Assembly (NCBI GenBank): GCA_910579185.1
Contig: CAJTTG010000001.1
Location: 186,001 to 250,000 of the forward strand
DNA length: 64,000 nucleotides
From: an uncultured Muribaculaceae bacterium
Lineage (GTDB): Bacteria; Bacteroidota; Bacteroidia; Bacteroidales; Muribaculaceae
Direction of reading: 5' to 3'
Positions 24,764-34,382 of this stretch are shown here, piece after piece. Within the stretch, counting starts at the first letter, position 1. Each line of letters begins with the position of its first letter. The position numbers and the translations under genes were made by a program. Under the pieces are notes generated by a model that saw nothing but the letters and a program-made list of their open reading frames with translations, made no database searches and was not told the origin of the DNA.

Positions 24764-27478
24764 TTAGTCCTCTATTGCAGCCTGCGCCGCAGCTACGCGT
24801 GCGATAGGAACGCGGAAGGGAGAGCAGCTGACGTAGTTCATGCCGAGTTTAGCACAGAACTTAACCGATGAGGGTTCGCCACCATGCTCGCCGCAGATAC
24901 CAACCTTGAGTTCCGGTTTGGTTGCGCGGCCTTTCTCAACGCCCATTTTCACGAGCTGGCCAACACCTTCCTGATCAAGCACTTCGAACGGATCGGTCTT
25001 GATGATGCCATGCTCTTTGTAGAATTTCAAGAACTTGGGTGCGTCGTCACGAGAGAAACCAAATGTCATCTGGGTCAAGTCGTTGGTGCCGAATGAGAAG
25101 AAGTCGGCAACGGTTGCGATTTCATTGGCGGTCAGAGCTGCACGGGGAACTTCGATCATTGTACCAACCTTGTAGGGTACGCTTTCGCCTTTTTCCTCGA
25201 ATACTTTAGCTGCGGTGATATTGATAACGTCGGCCTGGTTCTGGATCTCTTTGAGTGAGCCAACCAACGGGATCATGATTTCCGGATGAACGTCAATACC
25301 ACGGGCTTTCACAGCAAGCGCAGCTTCGATGATTGCACGAGTCTGCATTTCTGTGATTTCGGGGTAGGTGATACCAAGACGGCAGCCACGGTGACCAAGC
25401 ATCGGGTTGAATTCTTCAAGAGAGTCAACCTTAGCCTTAACTTCCTCAAGGGTCAAGCCCATTTCGGTTGCAAGTTCTTTCTGGGTTGCAGTCTGGTGGG
25501 GAACGAATTCATGCAATGGGGGATCGAGCAGACGGATTGTGACGCCGTATCCATCCATGGCCTCAAAGATTCCCTCGAAGTCGCCACGCTGCATCGGAAG
25601 AAGCTTAGCCAGAGCTACGCGACGTCCTTCAACGTCGGAAGCGAGGATCATCTCACGAACCGACTTAATGCGATCGCCTTCGAAGAACATGTGTTCTGTA
25701 CGGCAAAGACCGATACCCTGGGCTCCGAAGTGGCGAGCTTGTTTTGCATCACGGGGGCTGTCGGCATTGGTGCGGACGAGAGTCTTGGTGTATTTGGCAG
25801 CAAGATTCATGATCGCGCCAAAATCGCCATCGAGTTCAGGCTCGGTGGTGGGCACCTGACCATCATATACGTCACCGGTAGATCCGTTAAGAGAGATCCA
25901 GTCACCTTCTTTGTAAACTTTGCCACCGCATTCAAGGGTCTTTTCCTTGTAGTCGATGCGGATTTCACCAGCACCGGATACACAGCATTTACCCATACCG
26001 CGAGCAACAACGGCAGCGTGTGAAGTCATACCGCCACGCATTGTGAGGATGCCCTGTGCAACTGCCATACCGCGGAGGTCTTCAGGAGATGTCTCGATAC
26101 GAACAAGAACAACTTTCTTTTTCTTTTCTGCCCAAGCTTCAGCATCGTCAGCAGCAAACACGATCTGACCGGTAGCGGCACCGGGAGATGCAGGAAGACC
26201 TTTTGCGATTACTGTTGCACGTTTGAGTGCAGATTTGTCGAATACCGGGTGGAGAAGCTCGTCAAGTTTCTGCGGTTCCATGCGGAGCAGGGTTGTCTTT
26301 TCGTCGATTTCACCTGCACGGAGAAGATCCATTGCGATCTTGACCATAGCGGCACCGGTGCGCTTGCCGTTACGGGTCTGGAGCATCCAAAGTTTGCCAT
26401 TCTGGATTGTGAACTCCATATCCTGCATATCCTTGTAGTGGTCCTCGAGATTTGCGGCGATTTTAAGAAGTTCCTGAGCACAAACAGGCATTGATTCCTC
26501 AAGAGAGGGATATTTGGCTGCGCGTTCTTCTTCGCTGATGCCCTGAAGAGCAGCCCAACGGCGTGAACCTTCAAGGGTGATCTGCTGGGGAGTTCTGATA
26601 CCGGCAACAACGTCTTCGCCCTGAGCGTTGATCAGGTATTCGCCGTTGAAAATATTTTCACCGGTTGCGGCATCGCGGCTGAAAGCAACGCCGGTTGCAG
26701 AGTTGTCGCCCATGTTGCCATAAACCATAGCCTGAACATTGACCGCGGTACCCCATTCTTCGGGGATCTGGTTCATTCGGCGATAGAGGATGGCGCGTTC
26801 GTTCATCCAGCTGTCGAATACAGCGCAGATACCACCCCAAAGCTGTTCCCATGCGCTTTCAGGGAAGTCTTTTCCGGTATATTCCTTAACAGCGCCCTTG
26901 AACAGTTTGACAAGGTTTTTCAGATCATCAACATCAAGGTCGGTATCGAGCTTAACGCCTTTTTCCTCCTTGACTTTGTCCATGATTTCTTCAAACGGAT
27001 CAATATCTGTCTTGTTTTTGGGTTTCATGCCAAGAACAACGTCGCCATACATCTGGACGAAACGACGGTAGCTGTCCCATGCAAAACGAGGATTGCCGCT
27101 CTTTTCAGCAAGAGAAGCAACAGTAGCATCGTTCATACCGAGGTTGAGGACGGTATCCATCATGCCAGGCATTGAAGCACGTGCGCCAGAGCGAACAGAA
27201 ACAAGCAGAGGATTAGCCGGATCATTGAATTTTGTGCCGGTTAGTGTCTCAACATGAGCAATAGCGTTTTCAACTTCTTTTGAGATACGCTTTACAACTT
27301 CGTCGCGACCATACTGTGTGTATTCGGTGCAAACATCTGTGGTGATCGTGAAGCCGGGAGGCACAGGCATACCCAGCAGGTTCATCTCGGCGAGGTTGGC
27401 ACCTTTACCGCCAAGGAGATTTCGCATCGAGGCATCGCCTTCAGCTTTTCCATCTCCAAACGTGTAAACTCTTTTCAT
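24764..27478 (-). CDS. ppdK: pyruvate, phosphate dikinase
   Basis: Interconverts pyruvate + ATP + phosphate and phosphoenolpyruvate + AMP + pyrophosphate; in anaerobes it links glycolysis and gluconeogenesis with pyrophosphate economy. 904 residues. N-terminal ATP-grasp domain (GGKGANLAEM; SVRSGARASMPGMMDTVLNLG), swivelling phosphohistidine domain with the catalytic His in GGMTSHAAVVARGMGKCCV, and C-terminal TIM barrel with GIGLCRTEHMFF and the active Cys in VGICGEHGGEP. Single gene with its own promoter at 27548-27578, divergent from rlmD. Confidence 0.98.
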   Translation of the reverse strand: MKRVYTFGDGKAEGDASMRNLLGGKGANLAEMNLLGMPVPPGFTITTDVCTEYTQYGRDEVVKRISKEVENAIAHVETLTGTKFNDPANPLLVSVRSGARASMPGMMDTVLNLGMNDATVASLAEKSGNPRFAWDSYRRFVQMYGDVVLGMKPKNKTDIDPFEEIMDKVKEEKGVKLDTDLDVDDLKNLVKLFKGAVKEYTGKDFPESAWEQLWGGICAVFDSWMNERAILYRRMNQIPEEWGTAVNVQAMVYGNMGDNSATGVAFSRDAATGENIFNGEYLINAQGEDVVAGIRTPQQITLEGSRRWAALQGISEEERAAKYPSLEESMPVCAQELLKIAANLEDHYKDMQDMEFTIQNGKLWMLQTRNGKRTGAAMVKIAMDLLRAGEIDEKTTLLRMEPQKLDELLHPVFDKSALKRATVIAKGLPASPGAATGQIVFAADDAEAWAEKKKKVVLVRIETSPEDLRGMAVAQGILTMRGGMTSHAAVVARGMGKCCVSGAGEIRIDYKEKTLECGGKVYKEGDWISLNGSTGDVYDGQVPTTEPELDGDFGAIMNLAAKYTKTLVRTNADSPRDAKQARHFGAQGIGLCRTEHMFFEGDRIKSVREMILASDVEGRRVALAKLLPMQRGDFEGIFEAMDGYGVTIRLLDPPLHEFVPHQTATQKELATEMGLTLEEVKAKVDSLEEFNPMLGHRGCRLGITYPEITEMQTRAIIEAALAVKARGIDVHPEIMIPLVGSLKEIQNQADVINITAAKVFEEKGESVPYKVGTMIEVPRAALTANEIATVADFFSFGTNDLTQMTFGFSRDDAPKFLKFYKEHGIIKTDPFEVLDQEGVGQLVKMGVEKGRATKPELKVGICGEHGGEPSSVKFCAKLGMNYVSCSPFRVPIARVAAAQAAIED

Positions 27479-27547
27479 TGGATAAGAATATATTTAAATT
27501 AAAAAATTGAATTTTGATCAAAGTGTCAGTCATGGTTAACTCTAACG

Positions 27548-27578
27548 CAAAGGTACAATAATAATCTCAGACTTGAAA
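27548..27578 (-). promoter_or_regulatory. promoter of ppdK
   Basis: On the minus strand TTTC (27575-27578), 19 bases, TACCTTTG (27548-27555). About 70 bases before the ppdK start codon, giving an mRNA leader of some 60 bases. Confidence 0.5.
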
Positions 27579-27602
27579 TATTTTAAAATAAAATTATGGA
27601 GT

Positions 27603-27636
27603 TTTGTTAATCATTAGACTAAAATATGTAGCTTTG
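27603..27636 (+). promoter_or_regulatory. promoter of rlmD
   Basis: TTTG (27603-27606), 22 bases, TAGCTTTG (27629-27636). The -7 box is a full match and the spacing slightly long. It lies 30 bases before the GTG start of rlmD and back to back with the ppdK promoter. Confidence 0.5.
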
Positions 27637-27665
27637 CAGCCAAATTAACAATAACATATTTTTTC

Positions 27666-29078
27666 GTGGCAAGAAAACGTAAAGAGCTTCCGTTGCTCAC
27701 AAATATTGAGATTACAGATGTGGCCGCTGAAGGACAGAGTCTGGCTCGTGTTGATGATCTGGTCGTTTTTATCCCGTATGGAGCACCCGGCGACATCGCT
27801 GATGTAAAGATCGACCGAAAGAAGCGTAACTATGCGGAGGGACATATTGAGAGGCTGGTCAAGGCTTCGGATATTCGTCGTGAGCCGGCTTGCGAGCACT
27901 TCACGATGTGTGGTGGTTGCCGGTGGCAGCATCTCCCTTACGAGGAACAGTTGAGATTCAAACAGAAACAGGTTTCTGATTGTCTGCAACGTATAGCAAA
28001 AGTTGCTTTGCCTGAGATTTCGGCTATTAAAGGTTCGGCTAATATCTGGGAATACCGGAACAAAATGGAATATACATTTTCCAACAAAAAATGGCTCACA
28101 TTCGATCAGCTTCGCTCCGGAGAGGAATTCCCTGACCGGGATGCCGCCGGTTTCCATATTCCCGGAGCATTCGATAAGGTGCTGGATATAAACAAGTGCC
28201 ATCTTCAAGCTGATCTGGGAAATAGGATTCGCCTTTTCGTCAAGCAATTCGGCAAAGAGAATGGATATTCATTCTATGATCTGCGCGCTCAACAAGGATT
28301 TCTGCGAACACTGATGATCCGCATTGCTTCAACCGGAGAGGTGATGGTAGTGATGGTGCTTGGAGAGGATGACGGAGATAAGATTGATGTGCTCATGTCG
28401 GCAATTTCAAAGCAATTTCCGGAGATCACATCACTCATGTATGTTGTCAATAAAAAAGTCAATGACACTATTGCTGACCAGGAAGTCATACTGTATTCCG
28501 GCAAGCCGTTTATTATTGAGCGAATGGAAGGGCTGGATTTCAGGGTCGGGCCTAAGTCTTTCTATCAGACAAATTCACTTCAGGCCTATGAACTTTACAA
28601 GGTTGTCCGCGAATTTGCCGGAATAAAAAGTGGGGATTTGGTCTATGATCTGTATACCGGTACAGGTACGATTGCCAATTTTGTTGCACGGCAGGCCAGA
28701 AAAGTAATCGGCGTGGAATACGTGGAAGATGCAATAAAAGATGCACGGATCAATTCTGAGGTCAATGGGATTGAAAACACGCTGTTTTTTGCCGGAGACA
28801 TGAAGGATGTGCTGACTGATGAGTTTATTAAAGAGCATGGACATCCGGATGTGATGATCGTCGATCCACCTCGCGCAGGAATGCATGGCGACGTGGTCAA
28901 TGTGATTCTCAATGCACGCCCTGAACGCATTGTCTATGTAAGCTGCAATCCTGCCACACAGGCGCGAGATCTGGCGTTGTTGGATTCCGCATATGAGGTA
29001 AAGGCCGTACAGCCGGTTGATATGTTCCCACATACTCACCATGTGGAGAATGTGGTGAAACTCGAGTTAAGAGACTAA
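27666..29078 (+). CDS. rlmD: 23S rRNA (uracil-C5)-methyltransferase, RlmD/RumA family
   Basis: SAM-dependent enzyme that methylates a uracil (U1939 in E. coli) of 23S rRNA. 470 residues from a GTG start. N-terminal TRAM domain (AAEGQSLARVDDLVVFIPYGAPGD-type RNA-binding strand pattern), an iron-sulfur Cys cluster (CEHFTMCGGCRW), the SAM loop (VYDLYTGTGTIANF), the VDPPRAG motif and the catalytic Cys in YVSCNPATQ. Members of this family in Bacteroidota may target U747 or U1939; which one cannot be told from sequence alone. Converges on the CYTH gene, 7 bases apart. Confidence 0.92.
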   Translation: MARKRKELPLLTNIEITDVAAEGQSLARVDDLVVFIPYGAPGDIADVKIDRKKRNYAEGHIERLVKASDIRREPACEHFTMCGGCRWQHLPYEEQLRFKQKQVSDCLQRIAKVALPEISAIKGSANIWEYRNKMEYTFSNKKWLTFDQLRSGEEFPDRDAAGFHIPGAFDKVLDINKCHLQADLGNRIRLFVKQFGKENGYSFYDLRAQQGFLRTLMIRIASTGEVMVVMVLGEDDGDKIDVLMSAISKQFPEITSLMYVVNKKVNDTIADQEVILYSGKPFIIERMEGLDFRVGPKSFYQTNSLQAYELYKVVREFAGIKSGDLVYDLYTGTGTIANFVARQARKVIGVEYVEDAIKDARINSEVNGIENTLFFAGDMKDVLTDEFIKEHGHPDVMIVDPPRAGMHGDVVNVILNARPERIVYVSCNPATQARDLALLDSAYEVKAVQPVDMFPHTHHVENVVKLELRD

Positions 29079-29085
29079 GCCGCGC

Positions 29086-29547
29086 TTAAAACATCGGAGG
29101 TAATATTTCAGACGATCCAAGATTTGAATTATAATATCTTGGGTCGTCTGTCACTTCTCGGACAATGAATTCCGGTAGGTCAAACCTCTCATCCGGATCT
29201 GACAACTCAATTTCCGCAAGTACCAGGCCTTTCAAACGTCCCTTGAATACGTCGACTTCCCATCGGCCTGCGATATATCTCGTTTTCTCTATTAAAGAAA
29301 CACATTTGCATTGATTGATCATTTCTTGAGCATCTACGGCCGGAATCTCATATTCCCACTCACCCCGTACGGCTCCAATGTTTTTGCTTTTTATCGTTAG
29401 GAAGGCTCTGTCATTACGGATCCTGATCCTGACTGTCGAATCCGGGTTGATTGACAGATATGCCTGTGTTATCTCATCTCCACGGTATTTGTCATTATCG
29501 AATCGTGACAGGTCAGCTATATATTTGCGTTCTATTTCTTTTGGCAT
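29086..29547 (-). CDS. CYTH-domain protein (triphosphate tunnel metalloenzyme family)
   Basis: 153 residues from the start MPKEIERKYIADLS; an in-frame ATG at 29562 adds five residues. The EIERK signature is at the very start, followed by the basic strands RIRIRNDRAFLTIKSK and the acidic strands EWEYEIP and LAEIELSDPDE that line the tunnel. Relatives hydrolyse inorganic triphosphate or make cyclic AMP; the single-domain bacterial forms are usually tripolyphosphatases. Substrate here is not known. Monocistronic. Confidence 0.88.
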   Translation of the reverse strand: MPKEIERKYIADLSRFDNDKYRGDEITQAYLSINPDSTVRIRIRNDRAFLTIKSKNIGAVRGEWEYEIPAVDAQEMINQCKCVSLIEKTRYIAGRWEVDVFKGRLKGLVLAEIELSDPDERFDLPEFIVREVTDDPRYYNSNLGSSEILPPMF

Positions 29548-29634
29548 GGTATTTGCATTCAAATATTGTCAGTATGGGTTTATCAGTGCAAAAATAGTCA
29601 AATACACCCTTTCTGTTGCATAAACGAGGAAAAA

Positions 29635-29666
29635 TTTCTGTTTGTGGTCAACAACTTGTAACTTTG
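29635..29666 (+). promoter_or_regulatory. promoter of the phoH-like gene
   Basis: TTTC (29635-29638), 20 bases, TAACTTTG (29659-29666), 26 bases before the start codon at 29693. Confidence 0.5.
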
Positions 29667-29692
29667 TAGCATTTAAATAGAAAAAAGAATAG

Positions 29693-30703
29693 ATGATCGA
29701 AAGAATCATAATATTAGAGAATGCCGATCCGGCGAGCTTCTATGGAGTGAATAATTGCAACATGTCCCTTATCCGCAATTTGTATCCGAAATTGCGGATG
29801 GCTGCGCGAGGATCGGTTATTAAAGTGATTGGTGATGAATCTGAAACGGAATGTTTCGAGAAGAAGATACGTGAGCTTGAGGAATACTGTGTGAAGTATA
29901 ACAGATTGACAGAAGATGTGATACTTGATATCGTAAAAGGAGAGCAACCACACGATAAGCGCAGCGATGGAGCGATAATATTTGGTGTCAATGGTAAGCC
30001 GATATCAGCAAGAACGCCAAACCAGCAGCTTCTCGTGGATACATTTCAGAAAAATGACCTTACCTTTGCTCTTGGACCGGCCGGAACCGGGAAAACGTAT
30101 ATTGCAATTGCTCTTGCTGTCAGAGCGTTGAAGAACAGGGAAGCCCGTAAGATCATATTATCTCGTCCGGCTGTTGAAGCCGGCGAAAAACTTGGCTTTC
30201 TGCCGGGGGATATGAAAGATAAAATCGATCCATATCTTCAGCCGCTTTATGATGCGCTTGAGGATATGATTCCGGCGGTGAAACTGAAAGAGTATATGGA
30301 GACTAAGGTAATCCAGATCGCGCCGTTGGCATTCATGCGCGGACGCACACTGAACGATGCGATTATAGTTTTGGATGAGGCTCAGAACACGACAACGCAT
30401 CAGATAAAAATGTTTTTGACCCGATTGGGTATGAACGCGAAAATGATAATAACCGGAGACGCAACCCAGATTGACCTTCCAAGATCAACGACATCCGGGC
30501 TTTTACAGGCTTTGCATATTCTGAAAGGAGTGGATGGGATAGGCAAAGTTGAGTTCGGGAAAAAGGATATCGTCCGCCATGCTCTTGTCCAGCGTATAGT
30601 TGAGGCATATGAACACTATGATGAGTCCATGAAGGATATTAAAAAATCGGTTACTGATACCGCCGCTGATAACGGAACAAATGACATCCCAACTCTGTCA
30701 TAG
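29693..30703 (+). CDS. PhoH family ATPase
   Basis: 336 residues. P-loop NTPase with Walker A GPAGTGKTYIAIAL and Walker B IIVLDEAQNTT, followed by ITGDATQIDLPRSTTSGL, all conserved PhoH-domain blocks. Family members are linked to RNA metabolism (relatives lie next to ybeY in many bacteria) and some are phosphate-starvation induced; the exact activity is not settled. The N-terminal 100 residues correspond to the usual PhoH-like leader domain. It overlaps the next gene by 23 bases. Confidence 0.93.
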   Translation: MIERIIILENADPASFYGVNNCNMSLIRNLYPKLRMAARGSVIKVIGDESETECFEKKIRELEEYCVKYNRLTEDVILDIVKGEQPHDKRSDGAIIFGVNGKPISARTPNQQLLVDTFQKNDLTFALGPAGTGKTYIAIALAVRALKNREARKIILSRPAVEAGEKLGFLPGDMKDKIDPYLQPLYDALEDMIPAVKLKEYMETKVIQIAPLAFMRGRTLNDAIIVLDEAQNTTTHQIKMFLTRLGMNAKMIITGDATQIDLPRSTTSGLLQALHILKGVDGIGKVEFGKKDIVRHALVQRIVEAYEHYDESMKDIKKSVTDTAADNGTNDIPTLS

Positions 30704-33245
30704 CACATTTTTTGAAAGAATTTTAATTCTTCTTATTCTTGTTGTCAGCCCCATTTGTGTGTTGGCTCGAAATGCTGTGTATTCCGGTGTGGTCCGGGAT
30801 TCGGTATCGCGAGAGCCGGTTCCGTATGCATCCGTCATGCTTAAGAGTGTGGGGTGGGGGAAATTGACTGATGAGAAAGGTCGATTCAAAATTTCGGTAA
30901 ATGACCAGCGGACGATCAACGATACTATTCATATCAGTGCCATGGGGTATACTGCCAGAGCAGTTCCTGTAAATGGTGAAAAAAAGCTGGAAATTTATAT
31001 TTCGCCTGATGGTGTGAGGCTGAATGAGGTTGTTGTGCGTCCTAAAAAGGAGAAATATAGCAAGAAAAACAATCCGGCAGTTGACCTTGTGAATAACATA
31101 CGTAATTCGCAGGATCATAATGACCCACGCAGAAATGATTACTATTCGTTTGATAAATACGAGCGAATAACAATTGCACTGAACAATATCAGTCCGGATA
31201 GTGATAAAAATCTCATTTTAAAGAAATTCGGTGTCCTGAAAGAACATATAGACACTTCTGAGATTTCGGGGAAGCCGATCCTGAATATTAGCACACGTGA
31301 AAAAAAATCAAATATATTCTTCCGGAAGAATCCACATGCGGAAAAGGAACATATTGATGGACTGAGTCAGTCAGGTCTGGATGATTTTCTCGATGAAGCC
31401 AATATGCGAACTCTATATGAGGACTTTTTCAGCGATATTGATTTGTATCAGAATGATATTTATCTGCTTCATAATAAGTTTGTCAGCCCATTGTCGAAAA
31501 TAGGCCCTGATTTCTATAAATATTATCTGACAGACACAACCTATGTTGGTGCGGATAAATGTATAGAATTGTCGTTTGTTCCCCATAACTCACAAGCAAT
31601 GGGATTTACCGGCAAGATATATTGTGTGTTGGGTGATTCTACAATGTTTATCCGTAAAATTGTGATGTCGGTTCCAAAAGATATAAATTTGAACTTCATT
31701 GAACGGATTTATATAAATCAGGAATATCAACGGGCTCCGGATGGATCGAGGTTGTTGGTAAAAGACGATCTGACAGCAGAGGTCAGTATCATGCCGGGTA
31801 CACAGGGGCTATATTTCAGGCGTAATACAGCCTATGGAAATCATTCGTTTGAACCGTCTAATGAATGGTATGTCTATGAGATTCCCGGAAAAACAGTGCT
31901 CAATTCCAATGCGAAAAACAGGGATGAAAATTATTGGGCATCCAATCGATTGGTTGATATCAGAGATAGCGAACGCAATGTAGGTAAAATGGCCGAGGAT
32001 TTGCGTCGAATTCCATTTTATTATTGGGCGGAGAAGATTGTTAAGATTTTTGCCACAGGATACATCAATACTTCAAAGGACAGCAAATTCGATATTGGTC
32101 CGGTAAATACAACCGTTAGCCACAATTCCGTAGAAGGGTGGCGTTTGCGACTTGGTGGTATGACGACAGCTAATCTCAGCAAACGGATGTTTATTCGTGG
32201 TTATGGCGCATACGGTCTAAAGGATCATAAATGGAAATATGAGGCTCAGGCCGAATACTCGTTTGTGGATAAGGAGTATCATCCTCGGGAATTCCCTATA
32301 CATGCACTCAGATTGACGCACCGGTATGACGTGGATATGCTCGGACAACATTATGCATTTACAAATGCCGACAATATGTTCCTTTCATTTAAACGACGTG
32401 AAGATTATCAGATGACATATCTGAGGCAGACCCGATTGGATTATATCCTTGAGCTTCGCAACGGTTTTTCAATAAATGCGGCATTTCGGCATCAGCGACA
32501 GGAAGCATCTCCATATATGAGATTTGTGACTGATTACGGGCGAGTGTATAATCATTATAATGAATCCGGATTTGAAGTTACGCTTCGTTTTGCTCCCGGA
32601 GAAAGATTTTACCAGACCAAGACAAGCAGAATTTCAATCAGTCCGGAGTTGCCGGTTGTGACACTTTCTCATTTATATTGTCCCAAGGGATTCTTAGGTA
32701 ACATGTTTGATGTGAACCGAACAGAATTGAGTTTCTCTCAGCGGTTCTGGTTCTCAGCATTCGGATATCTTGACACGTATATCAAGGCTGCTCATCTATG
32801 GAGTGTCTCACCATATCCGGATCTTCTCATTCCAAATGCTAATCTCTCGTACACAATCCAGCCTGAGAGCTTTGATCTGATGAACCCGATGGAATTCATC
32901 AATGACTCATACGTTACATGGGATATGACATATTGGGCCAATGGCACGATCCTGAATTATATCCCGTTGCTTAAAAAGTTAAAGTTAAGAGAGGCTTTTT
33001 CTTTCCGCGGAGTATGGGGACATCTAAGTAAGCGTAACAACCCTGAGAATAACAGGGATCTGTTTAGATTCCCGACCATCTCTGATGTGCAGCCGATGGG
33101 TAGGATGCCGTACATGGAGGCCGCTGTAGGTGTGGATAATATATTCAAGATACTTCGGGTGGATTACGTATGGCGTCTGACATATCGCGACAGACCCGGA
33201 ATAGACAAAGGAGGGGTTAGAATTCAACTACACTTTACTTTCTGA
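30681..33245 (+). CDS. DUF5686 outer-membrane protein with carboxypeptidase-regulatory-like domain
   Basis: 854 residues. Signal peptide (about 12-28), an N-terminal carboxypeptidase-regulatory-like beta-domain (VYSGVVRDSVSREPVPYASV, AMGYTARAVPV), then a long DUF5686 region that ends in many aromatic, alternating beta-strands and a C-terminal aromatic residue (RIQLHFTF), which suggests a beta-barrel. This architecture is common in Bacteroidota and of unknown function; it resembles TonB-dependent receptors without a plug. The start overlaps phoH by 23 bases, so the pair is co-transcribed. Confidence 0.82.
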   Translation: MTSQLCHSTFFERILILLILVVSPICVLARNAVYSGVVRDSVSREPVPYASVMLKSVGWGKLTDEKGRFKISVNDQRTINDTIHISAMGYTARAVPVNGEKKLEIYISPDGVRLNEVVVRPKKEKYSKKNNPAVDLVNNIRNSQDHNDPRRNDYYSFDKYERITIALNNISPDSDKNLILKKFGVLKEHIDTSEISGKPILNISTREKKSNIFFRKNPHAEKEHIDGLSQSGLDDFLDEANMRTLYEDFFSDIDLYQNDIYLLHNKFVSPLSKIGPDFYKYYLTDTTYVGADKCIELSFVPHNSQAMGFTGKIYCVLGDSTMFIRKIVMSVPKDINLNFIERIYINQEYQRAPDGSRLLVKDDLTAEVSIMPGTQGLYFRRNTAYGNHSFEPSNEWYVYEIPGKTVLNSNAKNRDENYWASNRLVDIRDSERNVGKMAEDLRRIPFYYWAEKIVKIFATGYINTSKDSKFDIGPVNTTVSHNSVEGWRLRLGGMTTANLSKRMFIRGYGAYGLKDHKWKYEAQAEYSFVDKEYHPREFPIHALRLTHRYDVDMLGQHYAFTNADNMFLSFKRREDYQMTYLRQTRLDYILELRNGFSINAAFRHQRQEASPYMRFVTDYGRVYNHYNESGFEVTLRFAPGERFYQTKTSRISISPELPVVTLSHLYCPKGFLGNMFDVNRTELSFSQRFWFSAFGYLDTYIKAAHLWSVSPYPDLLIPNANLSYTIQPESFDLMNPMEFINDSYVTWDMTYWANGTILNYIPLLKKLKLREAFSFRGVWGHLSKRNNPENNRDLFRFPTISDVQPMGRMPYMEAAVGVDNIFKILRVDYVWRLTYRDRPGIDKGGVRIQLHFTF

Positions 33246-33266
33246 TGATACAATCAGCGGATTTAG

Positions 33267-33297
33267 TTGTTTGGTTTATTATATTTTTTTAATTTTG
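33267..33297 (+). promoter_or_regulatory. promoter of murB
   Basis: TTG (33267-33269), 20 bases, TAATTTTG (33290-33297), 24 bases before the ATG at 33321. It overlaps an upstream in-frame start at 33267, which argues for the later start of murB. Confidence 0.55.
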
Positions 33298-33320
33298 TAA
33301 ATAAATATTCGTTCAAATCC

Positions 33321-34373
33321 ATGATCACACGACTGAATGACATAAATCTACGTCCTTATAATACTTTCAGGATTGATGCTAAATGCTCGCAGTTCATAGA
33401 GTATACCTCTGTTGATGACATACCTGCAATTGCAAGCACTCTTGGGCCGGATATGGATTTTATCAATCTTGGTGGAGGAAGCAATATGCTCTTTGTCTCG
33501 GATTATAATGGCGTTGTGCTTCATTCAAAGATTCTGGATATTGAGATGGAGCATTTGGGCAATGGTGCAGTCCGGATAAAAGCCGGCTCCGGTGTATCCA
33601 TGGATGAACTTATTGAACGTTGTGCCACTTCCGGGTTGTGGGGGTTGGAAAATCTGTCGGGAATACCGGGAAATGTAGGTGCGTCGGCAGTCCAGAATGT
33701 AGGGGCTTATGGTGTGGAAGCATGTGATGTTATCCATACTGTTGAATGCTTTGATCTGCAAACTAACAGGTTTGTTAAGATTCCGGTTGGAGAATGTGGA
33801 TATGGTTATCGGAATTCCATGTTTAAGAATTCAGAAAACAAGCGCCGGTTCATTATATCAGCCGTTGAATTTGATTTATCAACTATTCCAACACCTAAAA
33901 TAGGCTATGGAAGTCTGGCGGAAGAATTTGGCAATTGCAGTGACGGAAATCTGACACCGCTTCAGATACGCGATGTGATAATCAAAGTCAGGAATAAAAA
34001 ACTCCCCGAAGTAGATGAAATAGGGAGTGCCGGCAGCTTCTTTAAGAATCCTGTAGTGGACAAGTCGATATTTGAACATATCCGAGAGCAGGCTTGCAGA
34101 ATCACTGGACAAAATGATGTCATTGTGCCACACTATGACGTTTCCGATGGAATAAAGATTCCGGCAGCATGGCTCATTGACAGATGTGGTCTAAAAGGAA
34201 CCGTTTGTGGCGGAGCTGCAGTCTGGGACAACCAGCCGCTTGTAATCGTAAATAAAACCGGTAATGCATCGGCGAAGGATATTGTGGAATTAGAGAATAA
34301 AATTATAGAAACAGTCGAGGCTACATTCGGAGTGACGCTACACCCCGAGGTTGAGCATATCGGGATAATATAA
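33321..34373 (+). CDS. murB: UDP-N-acetylenolpyruvoylglucosamine reductase
   Basis: FAD enzyme that reduces the enolpyruvyl product of MurA to UDP-N-acetylmuramate with NADPH. 350 residues from ATG 33321 (MITRLNDINLRPYNTFRID). FAD-binding blocks FINLGGGSNMLF and GIPGNVGASAVQNVGAYG; catalytic region GYGYRNSMFK and the Ser in GSAGSFFKNPVV. The C-terminal substrate-binding part has AAWLIDRCGLKG and LHPEVEHIG. Directly followed by murA (9 bases), which makes its substrate. Confidence 0.97.
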   Translation: MITRLNDINLRPYNTFRIDAKCSQFIEYTSVDDIPAIASTLGPDMDFINLGGGSNMLFVSDYNGVVLHSKILDIEMEHLGNGAVRIKAGSGVSMDELIERCATSGLWGLENLSGIPGNVGASAVQNVGAYGVEACDVIHTVECFDLQTNRFVKIPVGECGYGYRNSMFKNSENKRRFIISAVEFDLSTIPTPKIGYGSLAEEFGNCSDGNLTPLQIRDVIIKVRNKKLPEVDEIGSAGSFFKNPVVDKSIFEHIREQACRITGQNDVIVPHYDVSDGIKIPAAWLIDRCGLKGTVCGGAAVWDNQPLVIVNKTGNASAKDIVELENKIIETVEATFGVTLHPEVEHIGII

Positions 34374-34382
34374 CGACAGAGC

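Noticed and set aside
25286..26023. 245-codon open frame on the plus strand
   Set aside because: Lies wholly antisense to ppdK, which matches its family along its full length; the antisense product shows no family features.
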